From positions 1 through 6,746 of the forward strand of contig JAQWOW010000025.1 in NCBI GenBank assembly GCA_029245665.1: DNA of 6,746 nucleotides, written 5' to 3'. This document shows positions 1 to 6,526 of the stretch, piece by piece. Within the stretch, counting starts at the first letter, position 1. Every line of letters begins with the position of its first letter. The notes below the pieces were generated by a model. That model was given only the letters and a program-made list of their open reading frames with translations, had not been told where the DNA came from and ran no database searches. The position numbers and the translations under genes are program-made. This DNA comes from Polaribacter sp. (lineage in GTDB: Bacteria; Bacteroidota; Bacteroidia; Flavobacteriales; Flavobacteriaceae).

Positions 1-1127
1 GCTGCTAAACCACTTTCAAAAGCACCTAATTCATTTGAAGAACCAACAAACATTGAATTTACAGAAGAAACCCTTCCCCGCATATCATCAGGTGTTTTTA
101 ATTGTAAGATCGTTTGTCTAATTACCATAGAAATTCCATCTGCTGCGCCACTTATAAATAGTGCTAAAATGCTCAGCCAGAAAATGGATGAAAGTCCAAA
201 AACGATAATACTTAACCCAAAAATAAAAACTGACAATAGCATTTTTTTACCTGTATTTTTATTGATAGGAATGTATGTTGTTAGAAACATCGTAACAATA
301 CTACCTAAAGATATGGATGCATTTAAAATACCAAAACCTTCAGGACCAACATTTAAAATATCTTGGGCAAAAACTGATAAAATTGCGACGGTTCCACCAA
401 ATAAAACAGCAATCATGTCTAGGGTTAACACCCCTAAAATAACCTTATTTTTAAATACAAATTTAACTCCTGCTTTTAAACTTTTTAACATCGGTTCACC
501 TACTTTTTTATTTAAAATAGGTTTCTTTTTTATTTGAAAAAGTACAATAAATGATAAAATTACTAGAACAAAAACAAGACATAGTGTTTTGTCAACTCCA
601 ATCCAACTGATAAAAAATCCACCAAAGAGAGCTCCAGAAACAGCTGCGGTTTTCCAGGTACTAGTACTCCATGTTGCGGCATTAGGGTATATTTTTTTTG
701 GAACTAATAGCGCTACTAAAGAAAAAATTGTTGGACCAAAGAATGAGCGTAAAAAACCTCCAAAAAAAACCAGCCCATAAATAGAATATAAAATAGCATT
801 TGTTGACCAATTTTCAACGATACTTTTTGAGGTTAATAAAAACAACCCAAGGCTTATAAAAGAAAAAGCAGCTGTACAAATAGCTAATAAATTTCTTTTT
901 TCATTGTTATCTACAATATGACCTGCAAATAAAGCCATTGAAAAGGCAGGAATGATTTCCATTAAACCAATTATTCCTAAAGATAGGGGGTCTTTAGTAA
1001 TAGAATACACTTGCCACTCAATGACAATAAACTGCATAGACCACCCAAAAACAAGAAGAAATCTAACAAGTAAGAAAATATTAAACTCTTTAACCCTAAG
1101 CGCCGCATACGGGTCTTGTTTGCCCAT
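1..1127 (-). CDS. MFS transporter, EntS-like exporter type (3' end beyond window)
   Basis: This is an inner-membrane secondary transporter of the major facilitator superfamily, probably a drug, siderophore or metabolite exporter; the substrate cannot be read from sequence. I translated 375 codons from ATG 1127 to the window edge. By eye, hydrophobic segments fall near residues 15-40, 49-70, 80-100, 111-145, 158-178, 180-198, 228-252, 264-286, 294-311 and 314-336. A basic cytoplasmic loop (about 199-228) lies between the two six-helix halves. The MFS motif A is present after helix 2 as GHIVDNNEKR (69-78). A conserved DDMRGRVSS stretch (347-355) near helix 11 is typical of the MFS_3/EntS-like group. 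Family members are usually about 410-420 residues, so roughly 40 are missing. The start is fixed because an in-frame TAG directly precedes the ATG. It lies 3 bases after the stop of the ACT-like gene, so the two are almost certainly co-transcribed. Superfamily call is firm, substrate unknown. Confidence 0.9.
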   Translation of the reverse strand, partial: MGKQDPYAALRVKEFNIFLLVRFLLVFGWSMQFIVIEWQVYSITKDPLSLGIIGLMEIIPAFSMALFAGHIVDNNEKRNLLAICTAAFSFISLGLFLLTSKSIVENWSTNAILYSIYGLVFFGGFLRSFFGPTIFSLVALLVPKKIYPNAATWSTSTWKTAAVSGALFGGFFISWIGVDKTLCLVFVLVILSFIVLFQIKKKPILNKKVGEPMLKSLKAGVKFVFKNKVILGVLTLDMIAVLFGGTVAILSVFAQDILNVGPEGFGILNASISLGSIVTMFLTTYIPINKNTGKKMLLSVFIFGLSIIVFGLSSIFWLSILALFISGAADGISMVIRQTILQLKTPDDMRGRVSSVNSMFVGSSNELGAFESGLA

Positions 1128-1130
1128 CTA

Positions 1131-1790
1131 TTAGCTTAATTTCATGTCCATTAGAATAGAGAACGTTTGATTAATATCACCCTCTTTTACAACAATTGTC
1201 ATTTCATTTGTAGTAGAAATAATCTCTTGCAAAGGTATATCTGCCCAAGCTAATTGTTTTAAAATAAAATAATAAATTCCTGATTGTTCTAGGTTTTCTT
1301 TGGGTAATTTTATTGTTATTGAAGCCAACTCAAGCATGCTGTGAGTTCGCGTTTCTTTTTCAAAAATTTCATAAACAAAAGGTAGTAAATTTTTACTTGT
1401 AACAATATTTGTTTCAAAAATTCCCTGAGAAACAGTTAAAAAATAATCTGAACTTTCTGATGATTTTGTTAAAATTTTTGCTATTTCTTTTAACAAAGAA
1501 GGAGTGTTTTTAAAAGTAAAATCACACAAATCTGAACGAACAATTACGTCACCTAAATCTAATGCGAGTTTTTTAATGTTCTTTCTAATGCGTAATTCAC
1601 TTGCTGGAGACAACCTATTAATCGCCATCATAACAGCACCAACCTTGACATTTTTCTTTAACACTAGCGAAACTTCTGGTAAGATAATCCTTGCCAAAGA
1701 AGAAACATTAATTAACTTTTCATTTAAAGCCTCCTCAATAAAAGGTGTTTTTCTAATAGTACTTTCGACAACTTCTTGTATTGTTTTCAT
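1131..1790 (-). CDS. Uncharacterised protein with probable tandem ACT-like domains
   Basis: A 219-residue soluble protein whose exact function I do not recognise. Residues 1-65 are helical and helix-turn-helix-like (a TPFIEEAL segment, then SSLARIILPEV and GAVMMAINRL). Residues 82-150 alternate strand and helix in an ACT-like order. Residues 155-216 are a better ACT match: strand ASITIKLP, helix GIYYFILKQLAWADI, then strand MTIVVKEGD and a final helix. ACT domains typically bind amino acids and regulate enzymes or transcription; related proteins are sometimes named aspartate kinase-like, but no kinase domain is present here. No signal peptide or membrane helix is seen. ATG 1790 is the start because an in-frame TAA lies four codons upstream; the leader is rich in ACA repeats and has no Shine-Dalgarno sequence. 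It lies 43 bases after gpsA and 3 bases before the MFS gene. A role as ligand sensor for the exporter is inference only. Confidence 0.8.
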   Translation of the reverse strand: MKTIQEVVESTIRKTPFIEEALNEKLINVSSLARIILPEVSLVLKKNVKVGAVMMAINRLSPASELRIRKNIKKLALDLGDVIVRSDLCDFTFKNTPSLLKEIAKILTKSSESSDYFLTVSQGIFETNIVTSKNLLPFVYEIFEKETRTHSMLELASITIKLPKENLEQSGIYYFILKQLAWADIPLQEIISTTNEMTIVVKEGDINQTFSILMDMKLS

Positions 1791-1833
1791 TGTTGTTGTT
1801 TAATAAGTTATATCAATGTTCAAAATTAAACAT

Positions 1834-2829
1834 TTAATCCAATTTACTTGTCAACTTTTTGAATTCTTTTTTAGGGTTTTTGTTTGCGTATAAAATAGAA
1901 TAAACAGTATCTATAATAGGAGTGTTCATATTCTTTTCTTCTATCATTTTAAAAGCGCTTTTAGTCGCATAATAACCTTCTGCAATCATACTCATCTCTA
2001 TTTGTGCAGATTTTACTGTATACCCTTTGCCAATCATATTTCCAAATTGTCTATTTCTACTGAAAAGTGAGTACCCAGTAACTAACAAATCCCCTAAATA
2101 AGCAGAGTTATTAATGTTTCGCTTCATCTTGTGTACTTTTTTAATAAACCTTTTCATTTCACGGATTGCATTGCTCATTAAAACTGCCTGAAAATTATCT
2201 CCGTACCCTAAACCATGAGCCATTCCAGCGGCAACTGCGTAAATATTCTTTAACATAGCCGCATATTCGGTACCAATAATATCATCAGATGTTTTCGTTT
2301 TTATGTACCAACTTTGTAAATATTTTTCTATGTTCTTAGCTTTAATTTCATCTTGACAAGCGATTGTTAAATATGACAAACGCTCCATAGCAACTTCTTC
2401 TGCGTGACAAGGGCCTGTAATTACACCAATATTTTCAAATGGAATATTATACTGTTTGTGAAAATGCTCACCAATAATCAATCCTGTTTCTGGAACAATA
2501 CCTTTAATCGCAGAAAAAATTATTTTTCCCTCCAAAGATGACTTTAATTTATTTAATTCACTGGTTAAGAAAGCAGATGGAATTACAATGATAAGAACAT
2601 CATAATTAGCAACTGTTAAGTTTATATTACTTGATAAGTCAAGTTGTTGTGCATTCAGTTCTGCGGAACGAAGATAATTAGGATTGTGCTCATTTTCTTT
2701 AATGTGCTCTATTGCTTGCTCACTCCTCATATACCAACCAATTGTCTCTAAATTTTCACTCAACATTTTTACAATTGCAGTAGCCCAACTTCCACCTCCT
2801 AAGACTGCAATTTTATTTTGTTCGTTCAT
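1834..2829 (-). CDS. gpsA: Glycerol-3-phosphate dehydrogenase [NAD(P)+]
   Basis: Cytosolic enzyme that reduces dihydroxyacetone phosphate to sn-glycerol 3-phosphate with NAD(P)H, supplying the backbone for phospholipid synthesis. The 331-residue length is normal for GpsA. The N-terminal Rossmann fold starts with GGGSWATA (11-18). A SAIKG segment (106-110) and the TGPCHAEEVA stretch (138-147) follow. The C-terminal helical domain carries the substrate-binding and catalytic core: the lysine of AAMLKN (K194), AGMAHGLGYGDN (201-212), LGDLLVTG (245-252) and SRNRQFG (257-263), then the MIAEGYYATK region (281-290). All match the E. coli enzyme in order. The start is ATG 2829, with an in-frame TAG immediately before it. 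It is the first gene of a minus-strand run with the ACT-like and MFS genes, and is divergent from dut. Nothing unusual in length or key residues. Confidence 0.96.
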   Translation of the reverse strand: MNEQNKIAVLGGGSWATAIVKMLSENLETIGWYMRSEQAIEHIKENEHNPNYLRSAELNAQQLDLSSNINLTVANYDVLIIVIPSAFLTSELNKLKSSLEGKIIFSAIKGIVPETGLIIGEHFHKQYNIPFENIGVITGPCHAEEVAMERLSYLTIACQDEIKAKNIEKYLQSWYIKTKTSDDIIGTEYAAMLKNIYAVAAGMAHGLGYGDNFQAVLMSNAIREMKRFIKKVHKMKRNINNSAYLGDLLVTGYSLFSRNRQFGNMIGKGYTVKSAQIEMSMIAEGYYATKSAFKMIEEKNMNTPIIDTVYSILYANKNPKKEFKKLTSKLD

Positions 2830-2849
2830 CTATGATTAATTTATATCAT

Positions 2850-2857
2850 CAAAAGTA
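2850..2857 (-). promoter_or_regulatory. Candidate -7 box for gpsA
   Basis: Read on the minus strand this is TACTTTTG, a full match to the Bacteroidota -7 consensus TAnnTTTG. It lies about 20 bases upstream of the gpsA ATG, giving a short leader. I see no TTG at the expected -33 distance, so this is a partial match in AT-rich DNA and only a candidate. Confidence 0.35.
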
Positions 2858-2897
2858 ATAAAACTATTATCTATAGATGAATGCTTTTGCTTATTAT

Positions 2898-2905
2898 TAT
2901 ATTTG
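2898..2905 (+). promoter_or_regulatory. Candidate -7 box for dut
   Basis: TATATTTG is a full match to the Bacteroidota -7 consensus TAnnTTTG. It would give dut a leader of about 75 bases. The only nearby TTG (2887-2889) is too close to serve as the -33 element, so support is partial. The divergent gap would then hold two outward-facing promoters, this one and the gpsA candidate, with boxes about 40 bases apart. Confidence 0.35.
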
Positions 2906-2985
2906 TCTCATTAGAAAGCTAGGTATATCATGACTTTTTACTATTTTTAATATTCTAAAAAAGTTATTTCTCTAAATAAACACTT

Positions 2986-3420
2986 ATGAAAGTACAAATT
3001 ATAAACAGATCCAAACACCCAATTCCCTCCTATGAAACAGAAGGGTCAGCGGGAATGGATTTAAGAGCAAGTATTGATGCAGCAGTAACATTAAAACCTT
3101 TAGAAAGAGCGATTATAAAAACTGGTTTATATATTGCATTGCCTATTGGTTTTGAAGCGCAAGTTAGGCCTAGAAGTGGTTTGGCTGCTAAAAAAGGAAT
3201 TACAGTATTAAATTCTCCTGGAACTGTAGATGCTGATTATAGAGGAGAAATTGGTGTTATTTTAGTAAACTTATCTAACGAAGAGTTTGTGGTAAATGAC
3301 GGGGAAAGAATTGCTCAGTTAGTTATAGCAAAACACGAACGTTTGAAATGGGAAGAAGTCGCTATTTTAGATAACACAGAGCGAGGGGTTGGTGGTTTTG
3401 GTAGTACGGGTGTTTCATAA
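2986..3420 (+). CDS. dut: Deoxyuridine 5'-triphosphate nucleotidohydrolase (dUTPase)
   Basis: Hydrolyses dUTP to dUMP and pyrophosphate, which keeps uracil out of DNA and supplies dUMP for thymidylate synthesis. It is expected to be a cytosolic homotrimer with shared active sites. The 144-residue protein has all five trimeric dUTPase motifs in order: AGMDLRA (22-28), PRSGLA (62-67), GTVDADYRGEI (79-89) with the probable catalytic Asp82 and the substrate-stacking Tyr85, ERIAQLV (107-113), and the flexible C-terminal RGVGGFGSTG (133-142). Length is normal and no key residue is missing. The start is ATG 2986, preceded by an A/T-rich leader without a Shine-Dalgarno sequence. It is divergent from gpsA and apparently monocistronic. 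Its stop lies 2 bases from that of the convergent GNAT gene, so there is no room for an ordinary terminator between them. Confidence 0.97.
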   Translation: MKVQIINRSKHPIPSYETEGSAGMDLRASIDAAVTLKPLERAIIKTGLYIALPIGFEAQVRPRSGLAAKKGITVLNSPGTVDADYRGEIGVILVNLSNEEFVVNDGERIAQLVIAKHERLKWEEVAILDNTERGVGGFGSTGVS

Positions 3421-3422
3421 AA

Positions 3423-3965
3423 TTAGTTGTTTAGAAGTTTATAAAACTGGCTCATTTTTCTTACCTTATTGTATAATAAATTATATGTTAAAAGTTCATG
3501 AGAAAAATACTTGTAACCTAGTTTTTTATAGAATTTATAAGCTTGTGGTTGTGCATCCATAACATCTAACCATATAATTTGATACCCTTTTTCTAATGCT
3601 TTTTTTTCTAACCAGGAAATCAATTTTTTTCCTATTCCTTTTCTATGTGTTTTTGGATTCAAGTAAACCCTGTGTAATTTAACCTGGTTTTCTTTAGTGC
3701 AACCTTTTAGTTTTTCATCCCAAATAATTCTAAAATTTCCAACAATCTCTGTCTTGTAAATAATAAAATAATAGTCGCTTTTTTTCTCTGATAAGTCTTT
3801 TAGAAGGTTTTCTTTTGAATATTGAGAATTTATATACCAATCTCCTTTATCTTTCCAAAAATGACTGTAGGTATAAGAATATATTTCTTTCATCAATTTA
3901 AAAAGAGATTCAAAGTCTGAGTTTTGAATGTGTTTTAATTGAATGTGTTTTGAAATTTGAATCAT
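3423..3965 (-). CDS. GNAT-family N-acetyltransferase
   Basis: A 180-residue acetyltransferase of the GCN5-related (GNAT) fold, which moves an acetyl group from acetyl-CoA to an amine; the acceptor (small molecule or protein) cannot be told from sequence. Residues 64-82 form the central strands (YYFIIY, then IVGNFRIIW). Motif A, the acetyl-CoA pyrophosphate-binding segment, spans about 97-116: LHRVYLNP then HRKGIGKKL, where His takes the place of the usual first Arg/Gln of RxxGxG. Motif B follows with WLDVMDAQPQAYKFYKKLGY (132-151), the classic ending in which an aromatic residue follows KKLG. The C-terminal 25 residues are extra and basic. The start is ATG 3965, with an in-frame TGA three codons upstream. 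It lies downstream of recA on the same strand but behind a likely terminator, and overlaps nothing at its 3' end, though dut ends 2 bases away. Confidence 0.9.
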   Translation of the reverse strand: MIQISKHIQLKHIQNSDFESLFKLMKEIYSYTYSHFWKDKGDWYINSQYSKENLLKDLSEKKSDYYFIIYKTEIVGNFRIIWDEKLKGCTKENQVKLHRVYLNPKTHRKGIGKKLISWLEKKALEKGYQIIWLDVMDAQPQAYKFYKKLGYKYFSHELLTYNLLYNKVRKMSQFYKLLNN

Positions 3966-3975
3966 TTTGTGGTAT

Positions 3976-4015
3976 CATAAAAAACTGCTACAGATAATTA
4001 TATCTCAAGCAGTTT
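3976..4015 (-). terminator. Rho-independent terminator of recA
   Basis: Read on the minus strand, AAACTGCT (4015-4008) pairs with AGCAGTTT (3989-3982) in a perfect 8-bp stem. Inside it, a two-base internal bulge on each side leads to a second 5-bp stem (AGATA/TATCT) with a 4-base loop. The stem runs into six Ts (3984-3979, overlapping its last bases). It lies 28 bases past the recA stop and just ahead of the GNAT start at 3965. On the plus strand the T-run is weaker, so minus-strand use is favoured. Confidence 0.75.
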
Positions 4016-4043
4016 ATAATAATTAGGCCCTTTTTAAATACTT

Positions 4044-5051
4044 TTATTCTTGATTTTCAATAGCTTTTTTTATTTTACCCTCTAGTTCTTCTGCTAATTC
4101 AGGATTGTCTTTTATCAATCCTTTAACCGCATCTCTTCCCTGGCCAAGTTTTGTTTCACCATAACTGAACCAAGAACCACTTTTCTTAACGATTCCTAAC
4201 TCTACACCAATGTCTAAAATTTCGCCAACTTTAGAAATACCTTGTCCGTACATAATATCAAATTCTGCAATTTGAAAGGGAGGCGCTACTTTATTTTTTA
4301 CAATTTTAACTTTAGTGCTGTTTCCAATAACTTTATCTCCGTCTTTAATTTGCGTTCTTCTTCTTATATCTAAACGTACAGAAGCATAAAATTTTAAAGC
4401 ATTTCCACCCGTAGTTGTTTCTGGATTACCAAACATTACTCCAATCTTTTCTCTTAGTTGATTGATAAAAATTACTGTACAATTTGTTTTCGAAATTGTC
4501 CCTGTTAGTTTACGTAAAGCTTGTGACATAAGGCGAGCGTGAAGGCCCATTTTAGAGTCTCCCATTTCCCCTTCAATTTCTGACTTTGGTGTCAAAGCAG
4601 CAACAGAATCAATTACAACAATATCTATTGCCCCAGAACGAATTAGGTTTTCTGTAATTTCTAGAGCTTGCTCTCCATGATCTGGTTGAGAAATTATTAA
4701 ATTGTCTATATCTACCCCTAAATTTTCAGCATAAAATTTATCAAAAGCGTGCTCTGCATCAATAAAAGCAGCTATACCTCCCATTTTTTGAGCTTCTGCA
4801 ATTGCATGTAATGTTAAAGTTGTTTTACCGGAAGACTCTGGGCCATAAATTTCTATTACCCTTCCTCTTGGATACCCTCCAACTCCTAACGCTAAATCTA
4901 ATCCAAGAGAACCTGAGGAAATTGCATCAACCTCTTCTGTAACAACATCTCCTAATTTCATTACTGAACCCTTTCCGTATGTTTTATCTAGTTTGTCTAA
5001 AGTAAGTTGTAGTGCTTTTTGTTTTGCTGCTTTTTCTTTATCTACTGCCAT
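4044..5051 (-). CDS. recA: Recombinase RecA
   Basis: ATP-dependent DNA strand-exchange protein that forms filaments on single-stranded DNA for homologous recombination and repair; in bacteria with an SOS system it also triggers LexA cleavage. The 335-residue product has an N-terminal polymerisation helix (about 8-35), Walker A GPESSGKT (70-77), the catalytic Glu100 in FIDAEHAF, Walker B IVVIDSVAAL (144-153), the L1 region around EGEMGDSKMGLHARLMSQ (160-177), and L2 beginning NQLREKIGVMFGNPETTTGG (197-216). The C-terminus is short (E. coli RecA has 353 residues) and lacks a long acidic tail. I chose ATG 5051, which gives MAVDKEKAAK and fits related proteins; a TTG 12 codons upstream (5087) extends the frame but encodes an atypical hydrophobic leader. 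It is divergent from the epimerase gene. No E. coli-type SOS box (CTG-N10-CAG) is seen upstream. Confidence 0.98.
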   Translation of the reverse strand: MAVDKEKAAKQKALQLTLDKLDKTYGKGSVMKLGDVVTEEVDAISSGSLGLDLALGVGGYPRGRVIEIYGPESSGKTTLTLHAIAEAQKMGGIAAFIDAEHAFDKFYAENLGVDIDNLIISQPDHGEQALEITENLIRSGAIDIVVIDSVAALTPKSEIEGEMGDSKMGLHARLMSQALRKLTGTISKTNCTVIFINQLREKIGVMFGNPETTTGGNALKFYASVRLDIRRRTQIKDGDKVIGNSTKVKIVKNKVAPPFQIAEFDIMYGQGISKVGEILDIGVELGIVKKSGSWFSYGETKLGQGRDAVKGLIKDNPELAEELEGKIKKAIENQE

Positions 5052-5104
5052 GAATATTTCTGTTTTTATTTTAAATAAGTGCCACAAGTTACAAAAAAAT
5101 AAAC

Positions 5105-5116
5105 TACATTTTTGTA
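5105..5116. promoter_or_regulatory. Small inverted repeat in the recA/epimerase divergent gap
   Basis: TACATTTTTGTA is a symmetric site with 4-bp arms (TACA/TGTA) around TTTT, in the 90-base gap between recA and the divergent epimerase gene. It overlaps TATTATTG (5115-5122), a one-mismatch match to the TAnnTTTG -7 box for the epimerase gene. A repressor site shared by both genes is possible. Arms this short occur often by chance in AT-rich DNA, so confidence is low. Confidence 0.2.
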
Positions 5117-5141
5117 TTATTGTGATAGTTAATTATTGAAA

Positions 5142-5933
5142 ATGAAATCAGAAATCCTTTTAAAAAATTTAAACTGTTCGGTTATTATTTCAAATGGTGA
5201 ATTGCTAAGTTTTAAAAAACAAGGGGTTGAATTTATTCATCAAAAAGGAAGTAAAGGTTGGCGAAATTCTGATGATGAAATGTTTCCTATTATTGGGCCA
5301 ACTTTTGAAAATAATTTTATTGTTTACACAAAAAAAGGGAACGCAAAACAAGACCAACACGGCTTGTTACGTGAATTAAATTATCGCTTGGTTTCTGCTC
5401 ACAAAAACAGCGCTAATTTTATAAAAAAATACGATAAAGAAACGAAAATTAAAAACAGTAAATTTCCATTAAAATCTTCTGAAGAAAATCTATTCTGGCC
5501 TTTTGATTTTTCTTTTGAAAAAAATTTTAAATTAGAAAGTGATATTTTGAAAATTGAATTTATTATTAATTCTGAAGTAGGAATGCCTTTTATGTTGGGC
5601 TACCATCCAGCTTTTTTACTCTCTAACTCAGGTAAAGAGAGTTTAGAAACAAAAAAACAATGTATTTCTTTAGAGGATGTTTACAATGCAGGATCGAAAG
5701 CTTTTCCTGTATTAAATTCCAATAAAATTACATTGAAAAATATAAATAAAAAAGATTTAGAAATTTCCACTAAAGGTTTTGAAAATTTCATGCTCTGGAC
5801 AGAAGTAAACAACATGCTTTGTATAGAACCAATAACACAATATACATCTTATACAGATCAAAAATTCTCAGAAGAAAATATGCGCTTATCTAAGGGAAAA
5901 GAGATTTTTGAAGTACAAATTAAAATTTTATAG
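5142..5933 (+). CDS. Aldose 1-epimerase (mutarotase) family protein
   Basis: A cytosolic protein of the galactose-mutarotase-like fold, expected to interconvert alpha and beta anomers of a hexose or hexose derivative; the true sugar is unknown. The 263-residue length is shorter than classical GalM (about 340) and fits the compact LacX/YeaD-like branch. Family landmarks are the FPIIGPT segment (48-54), QHGLLREL (72-79) with a conserved His73, GYHPAF (153-158) with the probable catalytic acid His155, and CIEPITQYT (227-235), where Glu229 sits at the position of the catalytic base. The protein is rich in Lys and Asn, like its neighbours. I chose ATG 5142; an in-frame TTG two codons upstream (5136) is less likely. 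It is divergent from recA and probably co-transcribed with the pseudouridine synthase gene, which starts at its stop codon. No functional link between the two is evident. Confidence 0.88.
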   Translation: MKSEILLKNLNCSVIISNGELLSFKKQGVEFIHQKGSKGWRNSDDEMFPIIGPTFENNFIVYTKKGNAKQDQHGLLRELNYRLVSAHKNSANFIKKYDKETKIKNSKFPLKSSEENLFWPFDFSFEKNFKLESDILKIEFIINSEVGMPFMLGYHPAFLLSNSGKESLETKKQCISLEDVYNAGSKAFPVLNSNKITLKNINKKDLEISTKGFENFMLWTEVNNMLCIEPITQYTSYTDQKFSEENMRLSKGKEIFEVQIKIL

Positions 5934-5934
5934 A

Positions 5935-6504
5935 TTGTCAGATAAACACCGTCATTTTATAATTCACAAACCTTGGGGATGTATTTCTCAATTTATAAAT
6001 CCCGCGAAGCGAAAAAAAAAATTATTAGGTGAATTGTATGATTTTCCAAAAGGAACCATGGCAATTGGAAGGTTAGATGTTGCTTCTGAAGGCCTCCTCT
6101 TATTAACAACTGATGGTAAAGTAAGTGCAAAAATTAGAAGTAATAAATACGAAAAAGAATATTACGTTCAGTTAGACGGTCTTATAAATAAAGAGGCCAT
6201 AGAAAAAATAAAAAAAGGCGTAGAAATAGGTTTTAATGGAAAAAAATACAAAACAAAACCAGGTCGTGCTTTTTTAATTGAAGATCCTAAATTTTCATTA
6301 AGAAGTCAAAAAATAAGAGATGATAGGCACGGACCTACTAGTTGGGTTTCTATAATTATAAGAGAAGGGAAATTTAGACAAGTTAGAAAAATGACAGCAA
6401 CTGTTGGTTTCCCTACATTACGCTTAATTCGTGTTAGAATTGGTAGGATAGAATTAAAAAACTTAAATGTTGGAGGGGTTCTTGAAGTTGATCATTTAAT
6501 CTAA
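5935..6504 (+). CDS. rluE: Pseudouridine synthase, RluE-type (23S rRNA U2457 family)
   Basis: Converts a uridine in RNA to pseudouridine, by resemblance to E. coli RluE, which modifies U2457 of 23S rRNA near the peptidyl transferase centre. It belongs to the RsuA/RluB/E/F family. KPWG (12-15) followed by ISQF opens the catalytic domain, and GRLDVASEGLLLLTTDG (45-61) holds the catalytic Asp48. KEYYVQLDG (74-82), PTSW (134-137) and EGKFRQVRKMTATVGFPTLR (144-163) follow, in the same order as in E. coli RluE. There is no N-terminal S4 domain, as in RluE. No in-frame ATG lies before the catalytic motifs, so a rare start is required. I favour TTG 5935, one base after the epimerase stop, giving MSDKHRHFIIHKP and 189 residues. 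TTG 5908, which would overlap the epimerase gene by 26 bases, is the alternative. Translational coupling is likely. The target site is inferred from family only. Confidence 0.9.
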   Translation: MSDKHRHFIIHKPWGCISQFINPAKRKKKLLGELYDFPKGTMAIGRLDVASEGLLLLTTDGKVSAKIRSNKYEKEYYVQLDGLINKEAIEKIKKGVEIGFNGKKYKTKPGRAFLIEDPKFSLRSQKIRDDRHGPTSWVSIIIREGKFRQVRKMTATVGFPTLRLIRVRIGRIELKNLNVGGVLEVDHLI

Positions 6505-6526
6505 TATTTATTGAACTTAAATATTA
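6502..6526. terminator. Possible bidirectional terminator between convergent genes
   Basis: A perfect 9-bp inverted repeat, TAATATTTA (6502-6510) and TAAATATTA (6518-6526), with a 7-base loop. Its outer ends are the stop codons of the pseudouridine synthase gene and of the convergent ElaA-like gene. The stem is made only of A and T and no strong T-run follows on either strand, so it would be a weak terminator at best. Confidence 0.4.

Noticed and set aside
169..1134. Plus-strand open frames at 169-537, 589-780 and 952-1134
   Set aside because: They lie opposite the MFS gene, whose translation gives clear MFS motifs and membrane helices; the plus-strand products show no recognisable motif.
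1504..1803. Plus-strand open frame of 99 codons
   Set aside because: It lies opposite the ACT-like gene and encodes low-complexity Ser/Leu/Phe-rich sequence typical of a shadow frame.
1815..1834. Inverted repeat AATGTT/AACATT between gpsA and the ACT-like gene
   Set aside because: Only 6 bp with an 8-base loop and no T-run; it does not break up the minus-strand run.
2869..2878. 10-bp perfect palindrome ATCTATAGAT in the gpsA/dut gap
   Set aside because: A palindrome of this size is expected fairly often by chance in AT-rich gaps, and it does not line up with either candidate -7 box.
2933..2964. Inverted repeat ACTTTTT/AAAAAGT in the dut leader
   Set aside because: The 7-bp arms are mostly A/T runs with an 18-base loop; too weak to call a regulatory hairpin.
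5052..5087. Longer RecA starting at TTG 5087
   Set aside because: It adds 12 residues unlike RecA N-termini, while ATG 5051 gives the expected MAVDKEK start.
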